A stretch of DNA of 64,000 nt, taken from contig NZ_LMSC01000009.1 of assembly GCF_001428025.1 (NCBI RefSeq), positions 359,843 through 423,842 on the forward strand, read 5' to 3'. Shown here piece after piece: positions 53,809 to 63,155 of this stretch. Each line of letters starts with the position of its first letter. Positions within the stretch are counted from its first letter, which is position 1. The DNA is from Phycicoccus sp. Soil748. GTDB lineage: Bacteria > Actinomycetota > Actinomycetes > Actinomycetales > Dermatophilaceae. Under the pieces are notes generated by a model, which saw only the letters and a program-made list of their open reading frames with translations, searched no databases and was not told the origin of the DNA. The position numbers and the translations under genes are program-made.

Positions 53809-55155
53809 GTGACCACAGAACTCACCACCACCGATGCCGTCACCCCGACCCGACCGGTGCACCGCCCCGGCCGCTGGTTCGACCACTGGGACCCCGAGGA
53901 CCCGACGTTCTGGCACGGTGGCGGCCGGGCGATCGCCCGCCGCAACCTCACTGTGTCCATCGGCGCGGAGTTCCTCGGGTTCTGCGTCTGGGCCCTGTGG
54001 AGCGTCGTCGTGCCGTTGCTGCCGGCGGCCGGGTTCGACCTGACGCTGGACCAGCAGTTCTGGCTCATCGCCCTGCCGAGCCTCGTGGGCGCCACGGTCC
54101 GGATCCCCTACACGTTCGCGGTCCCCCTCTTCGGCGGCCGCAACTGGACCGTCGTCTCGGCCCTGCTCCTGCTCATCCCATCGACGGCTCTGGCCTGGGT
54201 CGTCACCCAACCGTCCGCGTCGTTCGGCCTGCTGCTGACCTGTGCCGCCCTCGCCGGCTTCGGCGGCGGCAACTTCGCCTCCTCGATGACCAACATCTCC
54301 TTCTTCTTCCCCGAGGCCGAGAAGGGAAAGGCGTTGGGCCTCAATGCTGCTGGTGGAAACCTGGGCACCGGCGTGGTCCAGCTCGTCGTGCCGGCCGTGA
54401 TCGCCGTCGGCGCGGGCACGCACCTCGAGCGTGCCGGGTTGATGTTCATCCCCTTGGTCCTGCTGGCGGCCCTGGCGGCCTGGCGCGGCATGGACAACCT
54501 GTCCGGCGTCCGCTCGGACTACGGCAGCTTCGCGCGGGCAGCCCGCAACCGGCACACCTGGGTCATCTCGTTCCTCTACATCGGCACCTTCGGCTCGTTC
54601 ATCGGGTACTCGGGAGCGTTCCCGACCCTGCTGAAGACGCAGTTCCCCCAGGCACCCACCACGCTCGCCTTCCTCGGCGCGGTGGTCGGCGCGCTGTCAC
54701 GCCCCGTGGGTGGGCTGGTGGCCGACCGCTTGGGCGGAGCGCGGGTCGCCATCGGCTCGTTCGCCGTGCTGGCGGCAGGGGCCGTCGGCGCCATCGACGG
54801 CCTGCGGACGCACAGCTTCGCCGTCTTCTTCTGCTCGTTCCTCGTCCTGTTCCTCGGTGCAGGCATCGGCAACGGCGCGACCTACCGCATGATCCCGGCC
54901 GTCTTCCGGGCCGGGACCAGCCCCGAGCAGCTGCCGGTCGCCCGCAAGACGGCCGCGGGCTGCATCGGCATCGCAGGTGCGGTGGGGGCGTACGGCGGCT
55001 TCCTCATCCCCCGCGGGTTCGCGGCGGCCAAGGCGAGCCACGGCTCGCTCATCCCGGCCCTGGGGGTGTTCGTCGCCGCGTACGTCCTCATGGCCGCGAC
55101 GACGTACGCGGTGTACGCCCGCAAGGGCTCTCCCCTGGCCGCCGAGTCGATCTGA
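53809..55155 (+). CDS. narK: nitrate/nitrite MFS transporter NarK
   Basis: Twelve-helix transporter of 448 residues. The NarK features are AEFLGFCVWALWSVVVPLLP, the first nitrate signature region GGNFASSMTNISFFFPEAEKGKALGLNAAGGNLG, and the second in the C-half, GAGIGNGATYRMIPAVF. N-terminal tail (WFDHWDPEDPTFWHGGG) is typical of actinobacterial NarK. Imports nitrate for assimilation. First gene of the nitrate cluster, with a GlnR-type box directly upstream. GTG start. Confidence 0.94.
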   Translation: MTTELTTTDAVTPTRPVHRPGRWFDHWDPEDPTFWHGGGRAIARRNLTVSIGAEFLGFCVWALWSVVVPLLPAAGFDLTLDQQFWLIALPSLVGATVRIPYTFAVPLFGGRNWTVVSALLLLIPSTALAWVVTQPSASFGLLLTCAALAGFGGGNFASSMTNISFFFPEAEKGKALGLNAAGGNLGTGVVQLVVPAVIAVGAGTHLERAGLMFIPLVLLAALAAWRGMDNLSGVRSDYGSFARAARNRHTWVISFLYIGTFGSFIGYSGAFPTLLKTQFPQAPTTLAFLGAVVGALSRPVGGLVADRLGGARVAIGSFAVLAAGAVGAIDGLRTHSFAVFFCSFLVLFLGAGIGNGATYRMIPAVFRAGTSPEQLPVARKTAAGCIGIAGAVGAYGGFLIPRGFAAAKASHGSLIPALGVFVAAYVLMAATTYAVYARKGSPLAAESI

Positions 55156-55165
55156 GGTGGGTGTC

Positions 55166-57397
55166 GTGCCCGCCACCCCTGCCGACGGCACCGCGACCCA
55201 CTGCCCGTACTGCGCCCTGCAGTGCGCCCAACGCCTCACCTCCTCAGTCCCTCCCGGACGCACGGCCGCCCTTGGGCCCGCGCAGCCCCATGTCGCCGTG
55301 GCTGGTCGCGACTTCCCCACGAACCGCGGTGGTCTCTGCCAGAAGGGCTGGACGAGCGCCGAGGTCCTCCGGGCGCCGGACCGCCTCACCACTCCCCTGG
55401 TCCGTGACGCGAAGGGCGTCCTCGCGCCGGCGACTTGGGACGAGGCGCTCGACCTCGTCGCTGGGAAGCTCACGCGGATCCGCACCGAGGACGGTCCTGA
55501 CGCCGTCGCGGTGTTCGGCGGAGGCGGCCTCACGAACGAAAAGGCATACCAGCTGGGGAAGTTCGCTCGTGTGGCCCTCGGCACGGCCAACGTCGACTAC
55601 AACGGCCGCTTCTGCATGAGCAGCGCCGCGGCAGCCGCCAACCGCTCGCTCGGGATCGACCGGGGGCTGCCCTTCCCCCTCACCGACCTGGCGGGCGCCG
55701 ACGCGGTGCTCCTGCTCGGGAGCAACGTGGCCGAGACCATGCCGCCATCGGTGGCGCACCTGTCCGGCGCGCGGAGCAGGGGCGGCCTGGTCGTGGTGGA
55801 CCCGCGACGCAGCGCCACCGCGGAGCTGGCCGGCGAGGGCGCCGGGATGCACCTGCAACCCGTCCCGGGCACCGACCTCGTCGTGCTCCTGGCCCTCCTG
55901 CACGTCCTGCTCGCCGAGGGGCTGGCCGACACCGCCTACCTCGCGCGCCGCACCGAGGGCCTCGAGGAGGTGCGCCGGCGTTGCGCGCTCTGGTGGCCGG
56001 AGCGGGCTGAACAGGTGTGCGGCGTCCCGGGCGAGCAGCTGCGCGCGGCCGCCCGCCTCCTGGCTGCCTCGAGCCCGGTGCACGGCGGACGGGGTGCGTA
56101 CGTCCTCACCGGACGAGGGGTGGAGCAGTCCCGCCAGGGCACCGCCACCGTCTCCGCCGCCATCAATCTCGCCCTCGTGCTCGGCCTGCCCGGCCGCGTG
56201 GGCAGCGGGTACGGCGCCGTCACCGGCCAGGGGAACGGACAGGGCGGACGCGAGCACGGACAGAAGTCCGACCAGCTCCCCGGCTACCGCATGATCGACG
56301 ACCCGGACGCCCGCGCGCACGTCGCCGCGGTGTGGGGCGTGCCGCCGGAGTCGTTGCCGGGCAAGGGAAAGCCGGCGGTCGAGCTGCTCTCCTCGCTGGG
56401 CACGGAAGGTGGTCCTCGCGCGCTGCTCGTCCACGGCTCCAACCTCCTCGTCAGCGCACCCAACGGCCACCGGGTGGCCGAGCGGTTGGCTGCCCTGGAC
56501 CTGCTCGTGGTGTGCGACTTCGTGCCGTCGGAGACGGCCCTGCTCGCCGACGTCGTGCTTCCCGTCACCCAGTGGGCGGAGGAGGAGGGGACCACGACCT
56601 CGCTCGAAGGGCGGATCCTGAGGCGCCGCAAGGCAGTCGAGCCACCACCGGGCGTACGCAGCGAGCTGTGGGTCTGGTCCCAGCTCGCGTCCCGGCTCGA
56701 TGCCCCCGGCACCTGGGACACCGATCCCAGCCTGGTCTTCGACGAGCTCGCCCGCGCCAGCAGCGGTGGCCGAGCCGACTACGGCGGCGTGAGCCACAGC
56801 CGTCTCGACCGTGACGACGAGAGCGCGGCCGTCTGGTGGCCCTGCCCGCCCGCCGAGGCCGGCGAGCCCGAGCACCCGGGAACACCCCGGCTGTTCCTCG
56901 AGTGCTTCCCCACCGCCTCAGGGCGCGCACGCATGGTGGCAGTCGACCACGTGGGGCCGTCTGACGACCTGCGTCCTGACGCCCCGCTCTACCTCGTCAC
57001 CGGACGGGTCCTGCAGCACTACCAGTCCGGCGCCCAGACGCGCAGGGTCCGCGACCTCGCCGCCGCCGTCCCCGTACCACTGGCCGAGCTGCACCCGCTG
57101 CTGGCTGCGCGACTCGGCGTCGTCGACGGGCAGCCGGTCTGCCTCACCACTGCCCGGGGGTCGCTCACCGCGCCCGCGCGGGTCAGCGAGGGCATACGCC
57201 CCGACACGGTGTTCGTGCCCTTCCATTGGGGAGGTCCGGACAGCGTCAACCGGCTGACCTCCGACGCCACCGATCCGGTCTCGGGCATGCCCGAGTTCAA
57301 GGTCTGCGCAGTCGACGTCACGGCGGGGCTGCCCGTCGACCCGACGGCCGTCCCGGCGCGAGAAGTCCACGCCCTGGCGACCGGGGCGGCGTCATGA
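55166..57397 (+). CDS. assimilatory nitrate reductase catalytic subunit (molybdopterin, 4Fe-4S)
   Basis: A 743-residue bis-MGD oxidoreductase that reduces nitrate to nitrite. [4Fe-4S] ligands are Cys13, Cys16, Cys20 and Cys58 (HCPYCALQC ... GGLCQKGW). YNGRFCMSSAAAAANRSLGIDRG contains the expected molybdenum-ligand region, and the MGD-binding C-terminal domain holds LVTGRVLQHYQSGAQTRRV. The fused C-terminal BFD domain of some NasA enzymes is absent; the next gene supplies one. Start GTG 55166 has GAGGTG upstream; 55157 is possible. The stop overlaps the flavoprotein ATG. Confidence 0.92.
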   Translation: MPATPADGTATHCPYCALQCAQRLTSSVPPGRTAALGPAQPHVAVAGRDFPTNRGGLCQKGWTSAEVLRAPDRLTTPLVRDAKGVLAPATWDEALDLVAGKLTRIRTEDGPDAVAVFGGGGLTNEKAYQLGKFARVALGTANVDYNGRFCMSSAAAAANRSLGIDRGLPFPLTDLAGADAVLLLGSNVAETMPPSVAHLSGARSRGGLVVVDPRRSATAELAGEGAGMHLQPVPGTDLVVLLALLHVLLAEGLADTAYLARRTEGLEEVRRRCALWWPERAEQVCGVPGEQLRAAARLLAASSPVHGGRGAYVLTGRGVEQSRQGTATVSAAINLALVLGLPGRVGSGYGAVTGQGNGQGGREHGQKSDQLPGYRMIDDPDARAHVAAVWGVPPESLPGKGKPAVELLSSLGTEGGPRALLVHGSNLLVSAPNGHRVAERLAALDLLVVCDFVPSETALLADVVLPVTQWAEEEGTTTSLEGRILRRRKAVEPPPGVRSELWVWSQLASRLDAPGTWDTDPSLVFDELARASSGGRADYGGVSHSRLDRDDESAAVWWPCPPAEAGEPEHPGTPRLFLECFPTASGRARMVAVDHVGPSDDLRPDAPLYLVTGRVLQHYQSGAQTRRVRDLAAAVPVPLAELHPLLAARLGVVDGQPVCLTTARGSLTAPARVSEGIRPDTVFVPFHWGGPDSVNRLTSDATDPVSGMPEFKVCAVDVTAGLPVDPTAVPAREVHALATGAAS

Positions 57398-58956
57398 CCC
57401 GGCTCGTCGTGGTCGGCAACGGCATGGTCGGGTCGCGGTTCGTGGAGGACCTGCTCGCCGCCGACTCGGCGCAGCGGTTCGACGTGACCGTGGTGGGCGC
57501 CGAGGCGTGCGAGCCGTACAACAGGGTGCTGCTCAGCGAGGTCGTCGCCGCCAAGCACGACCTGGCCGCGCTCACCCTTCCGACTCCCACCAGTGAGCGG
57601 TTGACGGTGCTGCGCGGCACGCACGCGGTGCGACTGGACCGTGACGACCGAGTCGTGGAGATCGACGACGGCAGGCACCTGCGCTACGACCGCCTGGTGC
57701 TCGCGACCGGGTCGGACGCCCGCGTCCCACCCCTGCCGGGCCTGCGGACCGGTGCCGGGCTGACGTCCGGGGTCCACGCCCTGCGCACCATCGACGACGC
57801 CCGCGAGATCGTCGCGGCCACCCTCAACGCCCGGCACGCGGTCGTCCTCGGTGCCGGGGTGCTCGGCATGGAAGCCGCCTGCGGTCTCGCCCGTCGCGGC
57901 GTCACCGTTACTGTCGTGCACCCTGCACCAGCACTCATGGAACGCCAGCTCGACGAGGAGGCCAGCCGCGTCGTCGAGGCGGCGATGGCCGGCCTCGGCA
58001 TCGACCAGCGCGTGGGCCGGGGCGCCGTCGAGGCCCTCACCCGGCACGGGCGGCTGGCCGGGCTCGTGCTCGACGACGGGACGGTGCTGCCGGCAGACCT
58101 CCTGGTCCTCGCCACGGGCACCGTCCCCAGCACCGCCCTGGCGGCCTCGTCAGGGCTCGCCGTGGATCGCGGAGTCGTCGTCGGATCCGACCTCGCCTGC
58201 GCTGCCGACCCGCGGGTCGCGGCGATCGGCGACTGCGCGCAACCCCCGGACGGCGCGAGCGGTCTCGTCGCCCAGGGTTGGGAGCAGTCCCGGAGGCTGG
58301 CTGCGCGGCTGTGCGACGCGGCGCCGGCAGGGTCGCCCGCAGCCCCCTCCCCCGCCGCCGACGTCGTGCGCCTCAAGGCCCACGGCCTCGACGTCGTGAC
58401 GATGGGCGTCTGCGGTGTGCAGCGGCCCGGCGACCCGACGCAGCGCACCCTGCGCCTCAGCGACCCCGCTGTGGGTCGGCACGTGGAGGTGGTGGTCTCG
58501 GGCGACCGGCTCGTCGGCGCCACCTGCGTCGGCGCCGGGAGCGTCGCGGCCGAGCTGGTGACGGCCTACACCCGGCGCATCCCGGTGCCCCTGGACCCCG
58601 CCCACCTCCTGCTGACCGCCCTCGCCTCGCGCCCCACGGCGGCAGCCACCCCCGCCGACCTGCCCGCTGATGCGACCGTCTGCCGCTGCAACGGCGTGAG
58701 CAGGGGCGCCATCGCGGCCTGCATCCAGGACGGCGCCGGCACGGTGGAGGAGGTCGCGGCCGCCACCCGGGCCACCACCGGCTGCGGCGGCTGCGCCGAG
58801 GACGTCTGCACCCTGCTCGACGTCCTGCGCCGCTCACCCGTGAACGCCCGTCCCGGGACCGCTCCTGCCGCCTCTCCCACCTCCGACCTCCTGCGTGAGG
58901 ACGACGTAACGAAGGGGAAACACATGATCCACAGCGCCGAAACGGCAGCGTCCTAG
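57394..58956 (+). CDS. NAD(P)/FAD oxidoreductase with BFD [2Fe-2S] domain, nitrate reductase electron donor
   Basis: A 520-residue flavoprotein. FAD site VVVGNGMVGSRFVEDL at the N-terminus, NAD(P) site VVLGAGVLGMEAACGLARRG near 150, and VAAIGDCAQPP. The C-terminal BFD-like [2Fe-2S] domain has CRCNGVSRGAI and CGGCAEDVC (about 428-475). It likely passes electrons from NAD(P)H to the nitrate reductase, as NasB-type proteins do. ATGA overlap with the previous gene. The last 45 residues are non-conserved in appearance; their codons contain the GlnR-type box and -10 of nirB. Confidence 0.88.
   Translation: MTRLVVVGNGMVGSRFVEDLLAADSAQRFDVTVVGAEACEPYNRVLLSEVVAAKHDLAALTLPTPTSERLTVLRGTHAVRLDRDDRVVEIDDGRHLRYDRLVLATGSDARVPPLPGLRTGAGLTSGVHALRTIDDAREIVAATLNARHAVVLGAGVLGMEAACGLARRGVTVTVVHPAPALMERQLDEEASRVVEAAMAGLGIDQRVGRGAVEALTRHGRLAGLVLDDGTVLPADLLVLATGTVPSTALAASSGLAVDRGVVVGSDLACAADPRVAAIGDCAQPPDGASGLVAQGWEQSRRLAARLCDAAPAGSPAAPSPAADVVRLKAHGLDVVTMGVCGVQRPGDPTQRTLRLSDPAVGRHVEVVVSGDRLVGATCVGAGSVAAELVTAYTRRIPVPLDPAHLLLTALASRPTAAATPADLPADATVCRCNGVSRGAIAACIQDGAGTVEEVAAATRATTGCGGCAEDVCTLLDVLRRSPVNARPGTAPAASPTSDLLREDDVTKGKHMIHSAETAAS
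58906..58943 (+). promoter_or_regulatory. GlnR-type box upstream of nirB, inside the preceding coding sequence
   Basis: GTAAC (58906), GAAAC (58917), TCCAC (58928), GAAAC (58939), each separated by six bases. Three of four parts match the GlnR consensus well. The box ends 10 bp before TAGCGT, exactly as at narK. Confidence 0.68.
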
Positions 58957-58966
58957 CGTGGCCGCC
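58954..58966 (+). promoter_or_regulatory. putative leaderless promoter of nirBD, overlapping the upstream stop codon
   Basis: TAGCGT (58954-58959) begins with the TAG stop of the flavoprotein gene; seven bases later is the ATG at 58967. Confidence 0.55.
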
Positions 58967-61546
58967 ATGGTCGATAACCCCACCCCGCGGCAGCTCGTCG
59001 TCGTCGGCGGCGGCATGGTCGCGCGCCGCCTCGTCGACGCCCTGCGGGCCCGGGACACCGCCGGCCAATGGGCGGTGACGCTGCTCTGCGAGGAGCCCCG
59101 GGCACCGTACGACCGGGTGGCCCTCACCTCGTACTTCACCGGCCGCGACCCCGAGGACCTCGCCCTCGGCGGGCAGGAGCTGTGGGACGACCCGCTCGTC
59201 ACCCTCCGCCGCGGAGTCGCCGCGACCGCGGTCGACCGCAGGAGCAAGACGGTCGCCACCTCGGACGGCCGCGTGCTTCCCTACGACTCGCTGGTCCTCG
59301 CGACCGGCTCGTACGCCGCGGTGCCGCCCGTCCCGGGCAAGGACCTGCGCGGGGCCTTCGTCTACCGCACCATCGACGACGTCGCCGACCTGCGGACCTA
59401 CGTCGAGCAGCTCCGTACCGAGCTCGGTCGCCCCCTGCGTGGCGCGGTCGTCGGCGGTGGGCTGCTCGGTCTCGAGGCCGCCGGGGCGTTGACGGCCCTG
59501 GACGTCTCCACCACGGTGGTCGAGTTCGCGCCGCGGTTGATGCCCCTGCAGGTCGACGACGGCGGCGGCGAGGCGCTCCGCCGGCTCATCGAGGCCCTCG
59601 GGGTCTCGGTGCGCACCGGCACCGCGACGTCGAAGGTCACGGGCAGGCTCGGACGGGTGGCCGGCATGGAGTTCGCCGACGGCGACCGGCTCGAGGCCGA
59701 CGTCGTGGTCTTCGCCGTCGGGGTGCGACCCCGCGACGAGCTCGCCCGTGAAGCCGGCCTGGAGGTCGGCGAGCGCGGCGGCGTCGTCGTGGACGAGTCC
59801 TGCGCGACGTCGGACCCCTCGGTGTGGGCCGTCGGCGAGGTGGCCTGCATCGGTGGTCGCTGCCTCGGGCTGGTCGCTCCCGGCTACACCATGGCCGAGG
59901 TCGTCGTGGACCGCCTGCTCGGTGGTGGAGGGACGTTCCCCGGGGCAGACCTGTCCACGAAGCTCAAGCTGCTCGGCGTCGACGTCGCGTCGTTCGGCGA
60001 CGCCTTCGCCAGCGAGCCCGGCAGCCTCGAGGTCGTCATCTCCGACCCGGTGGCCGGGGTCTACAAGAAGCTCGTGGTGTCGGACGACGCCCGGACACTG
60101 CGCGGCGGCATCCTCGTCGGCGACGCCAGTGCATACGCCGCGCTGCGCCCGATGGTGGGACGGGAGCTCGGTGGGGACCCCGCTGCGCACCTCCTGCCCG
60201 AGGGAGCTGCGGCCGCCCCGGCGGGCGACCTCCCCGAGGACGCGACCGTCTGCTCGTGCAACAACGTCACTGCGGGTGCCATCCGCTGCTCGGTCACCGA
60301 CGGCGGCTGCACCGACATCGCGGGCGTCAAGGCGTGCACCCGCGCCGGCACGAGCTGCGGGTCCTGCCTCCCTCTCGTCAAGCGCCTCGTCACGACCGAG
60401 CTGGAGAAGTCCGGGGTCGAGGTGAGCAACGCCCTGTGCGAGCACTTCGACCTCTCACGCGCGCAGCTGTTCGACGTCGTGCGGGTCCAGGGACTCACGA
60501 CGTTCAGCGAGATCATCGACCGCCACGGACGCGGCCGGGGCTGCGACATCTGCAAGCCGGTCATCGGCTCGATCCTGGCTTCCCTCGGCACCGGCCACAT
60601 CCTCGAGGGTGAGCGGGCTTCGTTGCAGGACACCAACGACCACGTCATGGCCAACCTGCAGAAGGACGGCTCCTACTCCGTGGTGCCCCGCATCCCCGGT
60701 GGTGAGGTGACCCCCGAGGGACTCATCTCCATCGGCGAGGTCGCGAAGGACTTCGGGCTCTACACCAAGATCACCGGCGGCCAGCGCATCGACCTGTTCG
60801 GGGCACGGATCGAGCAGCTGCCCCGGATCTGGAGGCGGCTGGTCGACGCCGGCTTCGAGTCCGGGCACGCCTACGGCAAGTCGCTGCGCACGGTGAAGTC
60901 GTGCGTCGGCTCGACCTGGTGCCGCTACGGCGTGCAGGACTCGGTCGGCCTCGCCATCGCGCTCGAGCTGCGCTACCGGGGGCTGCGCTCACCCCACAAG
61001 ATCAAGCTGGGCGTGTCAGGGTGCGCGCGCGAGTGCGCCGAGGCCCGCGGCAAGGACGTCGGGGTCATCGCCACCGACCACGGCTGGAACGTGTACGTCG
61101 GGGGCAACGGCGGCTTCACCCCTCGGCACGCCCAGCTGCTCGCCGAGGACCTCGACACGGAGACGCTGGTGCGCACCATCGACCGGTTCCTCATGTACTA
61201 CGTGCGCACTGCGGACCGCCTCCAGCGGACCGCTGCGTGGGTCGAGGACCACGAGGGTGGGCTCGACGCCATCCGCGCGGTGGTCCTCGAGGACTCCCTG
61301 GGCATCGGCGCCGACCTCGACGACGCCATGGCGGGTCACGTGGACGGCTACGAGGACGAGTGGGCGGCCGCGCTCGACGACCCCGAGACGCTGCGCAGGT
61401 TCGGGTCGTTCGTCAACGCCCCCGACCAGCCGGACGACACCCTCGTCTATGTCAGCGAACGCGGGCAGCCGCGTCCCGCAACGGATTCCGAACGCACCGG
61501 CGGAGCTGTCCTGATCGCCGGCACCACCTTGGAGGTGCGCAGATGA
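58967..61546 (+). CDS. nirB: nitrite reductase (NADH) large subunit
   Basis: Siroheme enzyme of 859 residues reducing nitrite to ammonium. Order: FAD site VVVGGGMVARRLVDAL, NAD site GAVVGGGLLGLEAAGAL, BFD [2Fe-2S] domain CSCNNVTAGAI with CGSC near 428-468, a second Cys pair (RGCDICKPV), then the sulfite/nitrite reductase hemoprotein domain with siroheme/4Fe-4S ligands CVGSTWC (Cys646, Cys652) and GVSGCAREC (near 686-690). ATG at 58967 preferred over the GTG at 58958, which lies in the -10. Own promoter under a GlnR-type box. Confidence 0.95.
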   Translation: MVDNPTPRQLVVVGGGMVARRLVDALRARDTAGQWAVTLLCEEPRAPYDRVALTSYFTGRDPEDLALGGQELWDDPLVTLRRGVAATAVDRRSKTVATSDGRVLPYDSLVLATGSYAAVPPVPGKDLRGAFVYRTIDDVADLRTYVEQLRTELGRPLRGAVVGGGLLGLEAAGALTALDVSTTVVEFAPRLMPLQVDDGGGEALRRLIEALGVSVRTGTATSKVTGRLGRVAGMEFADGDRLEADVVVFAVGVRPRDELAREAGLEVGERGGVVVDESCATSDPSVWAVGEVACIGGRCLGLVAPGYTMAEVVVDRLLGGGGTFPGADLSTKLKLLGVDVASFGDAFASEPGSLEVVISDPVAGVYKKLVVSDDARTLRGGILVGDASAYAALRPMVGRELGGDPAAHLLPEGAAAAPAGDLPEDATVCSCNNVTAGAIRCSVTDGGCTDIAGVKACTRAGTSCGSCLPLVKRLVTTELEKSGVEVSNALCEHFDLSRAQLFDVVRVQGLTTFSEIIDRHGRGRGCDICKPVIGSILASLGTGHILEGERASLQDTNDHVMANLQKDGSYSVVPRIPGGEVTPEGLISIGEVAKDFGLYTKITGGQRIDLFGARIEQLPRIWRRLVDAGFESGHAYGKSLRTVKSCVGSTWCRYGVQDSVGLAIALELRYRGLRSPHKIKLGVSGCARECAEARGKDVGVIATDHGWNVYVGGNGGFTPRHAQLLAEDLDTETLVRTIDRFLMYYVRTADRLQRTAAWVEDHEGGLDAIRAVVLEDSLGIGADLDDAMAGHVDGYEDEWAAALDDPETLRRFGSFVNAPDQPDDTLVYVSERGQPRPATDSERTGGAVLIAGTTLEVRR

Positions 61547-61929
61547 CGATCGAGACCACCGCGCCGGCCGACCTCGGCGTGACTTGGCACGAGGTGTGCA
61601 GCCTGAAGTCCCTGTCGCGTGAACGAGGCGCTGCGGCCCTCGTGGAGGGCACCCAGGTCGCCCTCTTCCGGACCTTCGACGACCACGTGCACGCCGTCCA
61701 GCAGCTCGACCCCTTCAGCGGCGCGAACGTCATGTCCCGCGGCATCGTCGGCACCCGCGGCAGCGTTCCCACGGTGGCCTCCCCGATGTACAAGCAGGTG
61801 TTCGACCTGCGCACCGGGGCGTGCCTCGACCCCGTCGGCAAGGAGCCCCGGTCCCTGACGACGTACCCGGTGCACGTCGTGGACGGCGTGGTGAGCGTGG
61901 GGCTCCCCGGAGGACAGGGTGCGCGATGA
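61543..61929 (+). CDS. nirD: nitrite reductase (NADH) small subunit
   Basis: Rieske-fold subunit of 128 residues lacking the iron-sulfur Cys/His ligands, as usual for NirD. WHEVCSLKSLSRERGAAALV, VALFRTFDDHVHAVQQLDPFSGANVMSRGI and SPMYKQVFDLRTGACLDP are typical. ATG overlaps the nirB stop (ATGA) with Shine-Dalgarno TTGGAGG. Confidence 0.94.
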   Translation: MTIETTAPADLGVTWHEVCSLKSLSRERGAAALVEGTQVALFRTFDDHVHAVQQLDPFSGANVMSRGIVGTRGSVPTVASPMYKQVFDLRTGACLDPVGKEPRSLTTYPVHVVDGVVSVGLPGGQGAR

Positions 61930-63155
61930 CGACTCTGCTGGGCCTCGACGTCACCGGCCGGCCCGTCCTGGTGGCGGGTGGCGGGGCTGTGGCTGCCCGG
62001 CGGGCGACCTCGATGGCGGCCGACGGTGCGGTCGTCACGGTCGTTGCACCGCAGCTGTGCGAGGACCTCGTCGACGCGGTCCTCGACGGTGCGCTCACGT
62101 GGGTCGACCGGGAGGTGTGTGAGGGCGACGTCGAGGGGATGTGGCTCGTGCACGCCGCCACCGACGACGCCCGGGCCAACGCCCGGCTCTGCGACTGGGC
62201 CACCGCGCGTCGCACCTGGAGCGTCTGCGCGAGCGAGGTCGGAGAGGGTACGGCGCGCACGCCGGCCACCGCCCGCCACGCCGGCCTCGTCGTCGGCGTC
62301 GCCTCCACCGACGGCCCGGACCCGGCGCGGGCCCGGGCGGTGCGCGACCAGCTGGCCCTGACCCTCGAGACCGGTGACCTCGACCTGCGCCGACACCGCC
62401 CGGTGAGTGCCTCCGGCGGCGGCAACCGGGTCGGTCGCGTGGTCCTGGTCGGCGGCGGCCCGGGCGCGGCCGACCTCATCACCGTCCGCGGACGGCAGGC
62501 CCTGGCCGAGGCCGACGTGGTCGTCACGGACCGGCTCGGCCCGACCAGCCTGCTGAGGTCCCTGCGCAAGGACGTGGAGGTCATCGACGTCGGCAAGGTA
62601 CCCGGTGCGCACGCGACCACCCAGGACGAGATCAACGCCGTGCTGGTCGAGCAGGCCCAGCGAGGTCGGGTCGTCGTCCGGCTCAAGGGCGGCGATCCCT
62701 TCCTCTTCGGTCGGGGCGGTGAGGAGCAGTCCGAGCTGGCCGCCCACGGCATCCCTGTGGAGGTGGTGCCAGGAGTGAGCTCGGCGCTGGCCGGACCGGC
62801 AGCCGCAGGCATACCCGTCACGCACCGCGGCACAGTAGGGGCGGTGCACGTGGCCCATGGCCACGGGACGCTCAACAGGGCCGCGGTCCAGTGCGTCGTC
62901 GACTCCAGCGCCACGCTCGTGGTGCTCATGGGCGTCTCGTTGCTGGGTCAGCACGTGGCGCAGCTCCTCGCGGCAGGCGCCTCCCCGGCCACGCCTGTCG
63001 CGGTGGTCGAGGACGCCACCCTGCCCTCGCAGCGGGTGACTCGTGCCGCGCTCTGCGACGTGGTCGAGGCCGCGAGGGAGTCAGGGGTGCGGGCACCGGC
63101 CGTGGTCGTGGTCGGCGACGTCGCCGTCGCAGGGCTCCTGGCGGCACCCCCGTGA
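61926..63155 (+). CDS. bifunctional siroheme synthase (precorrin-2 dehydrogenase + uroporphyrinogen-III C-methyltransferase)
   Basis: A 409-residue CysG/CobA-type enzyme providing siroheme for NirB. Residues 1-150 are a Rossmann domain (PVLVAGGGAVAARRATSM, VTVVAP) like the precorrin-2 dehydrogenase/ferrochelatase half of CysG. Residues 160-409 are the SAM methyltransferase: VVLVGGGPGAADLITVRGRQALAEADVVVTDRL, VRLKGGDPFLFGRGGEE, VVPGVSSALAGPAAAGIPVTHRG. ATGA overlap with nirD and GTGA overlap with the HemD-like gene tie it into the nirBD operon. Confidence 0.92.
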   Translation: MTTLLGLDVTGRPVLVAGGGAVAARRATSMAADGAVVTVVAPQLCEDLVDAVLDGALTWVDREVCEGDVEGMWLVHAATDDARANARLCDWATARRTWSVCASEVGEGTARTPATARHAGLVVGVASTDGPDPARARAVRDQLALTLETGDLDLRRHRPVSASGGGNRVGRVVLVGGGPGAADLITVRGRQALAEADVVVTDRLGPTSLLRSLRKDVEVIDVGKVPGAHATTQDEINAVLVEQAQRGRVVVRLKGGDPFLFGRGGEEQSELAAHGIPVEVVPGVSSALAGPAAAGIPVTHRGTVGAVHVAHGHGTLNRAAVQCVVDSSATLVVLMGVSLLGQHVAQLLAAGASPATPVAVVEDATLPSQRVTRAALCDVVEAARESGVRAPAVVVVGDVAVAGLLAAPP

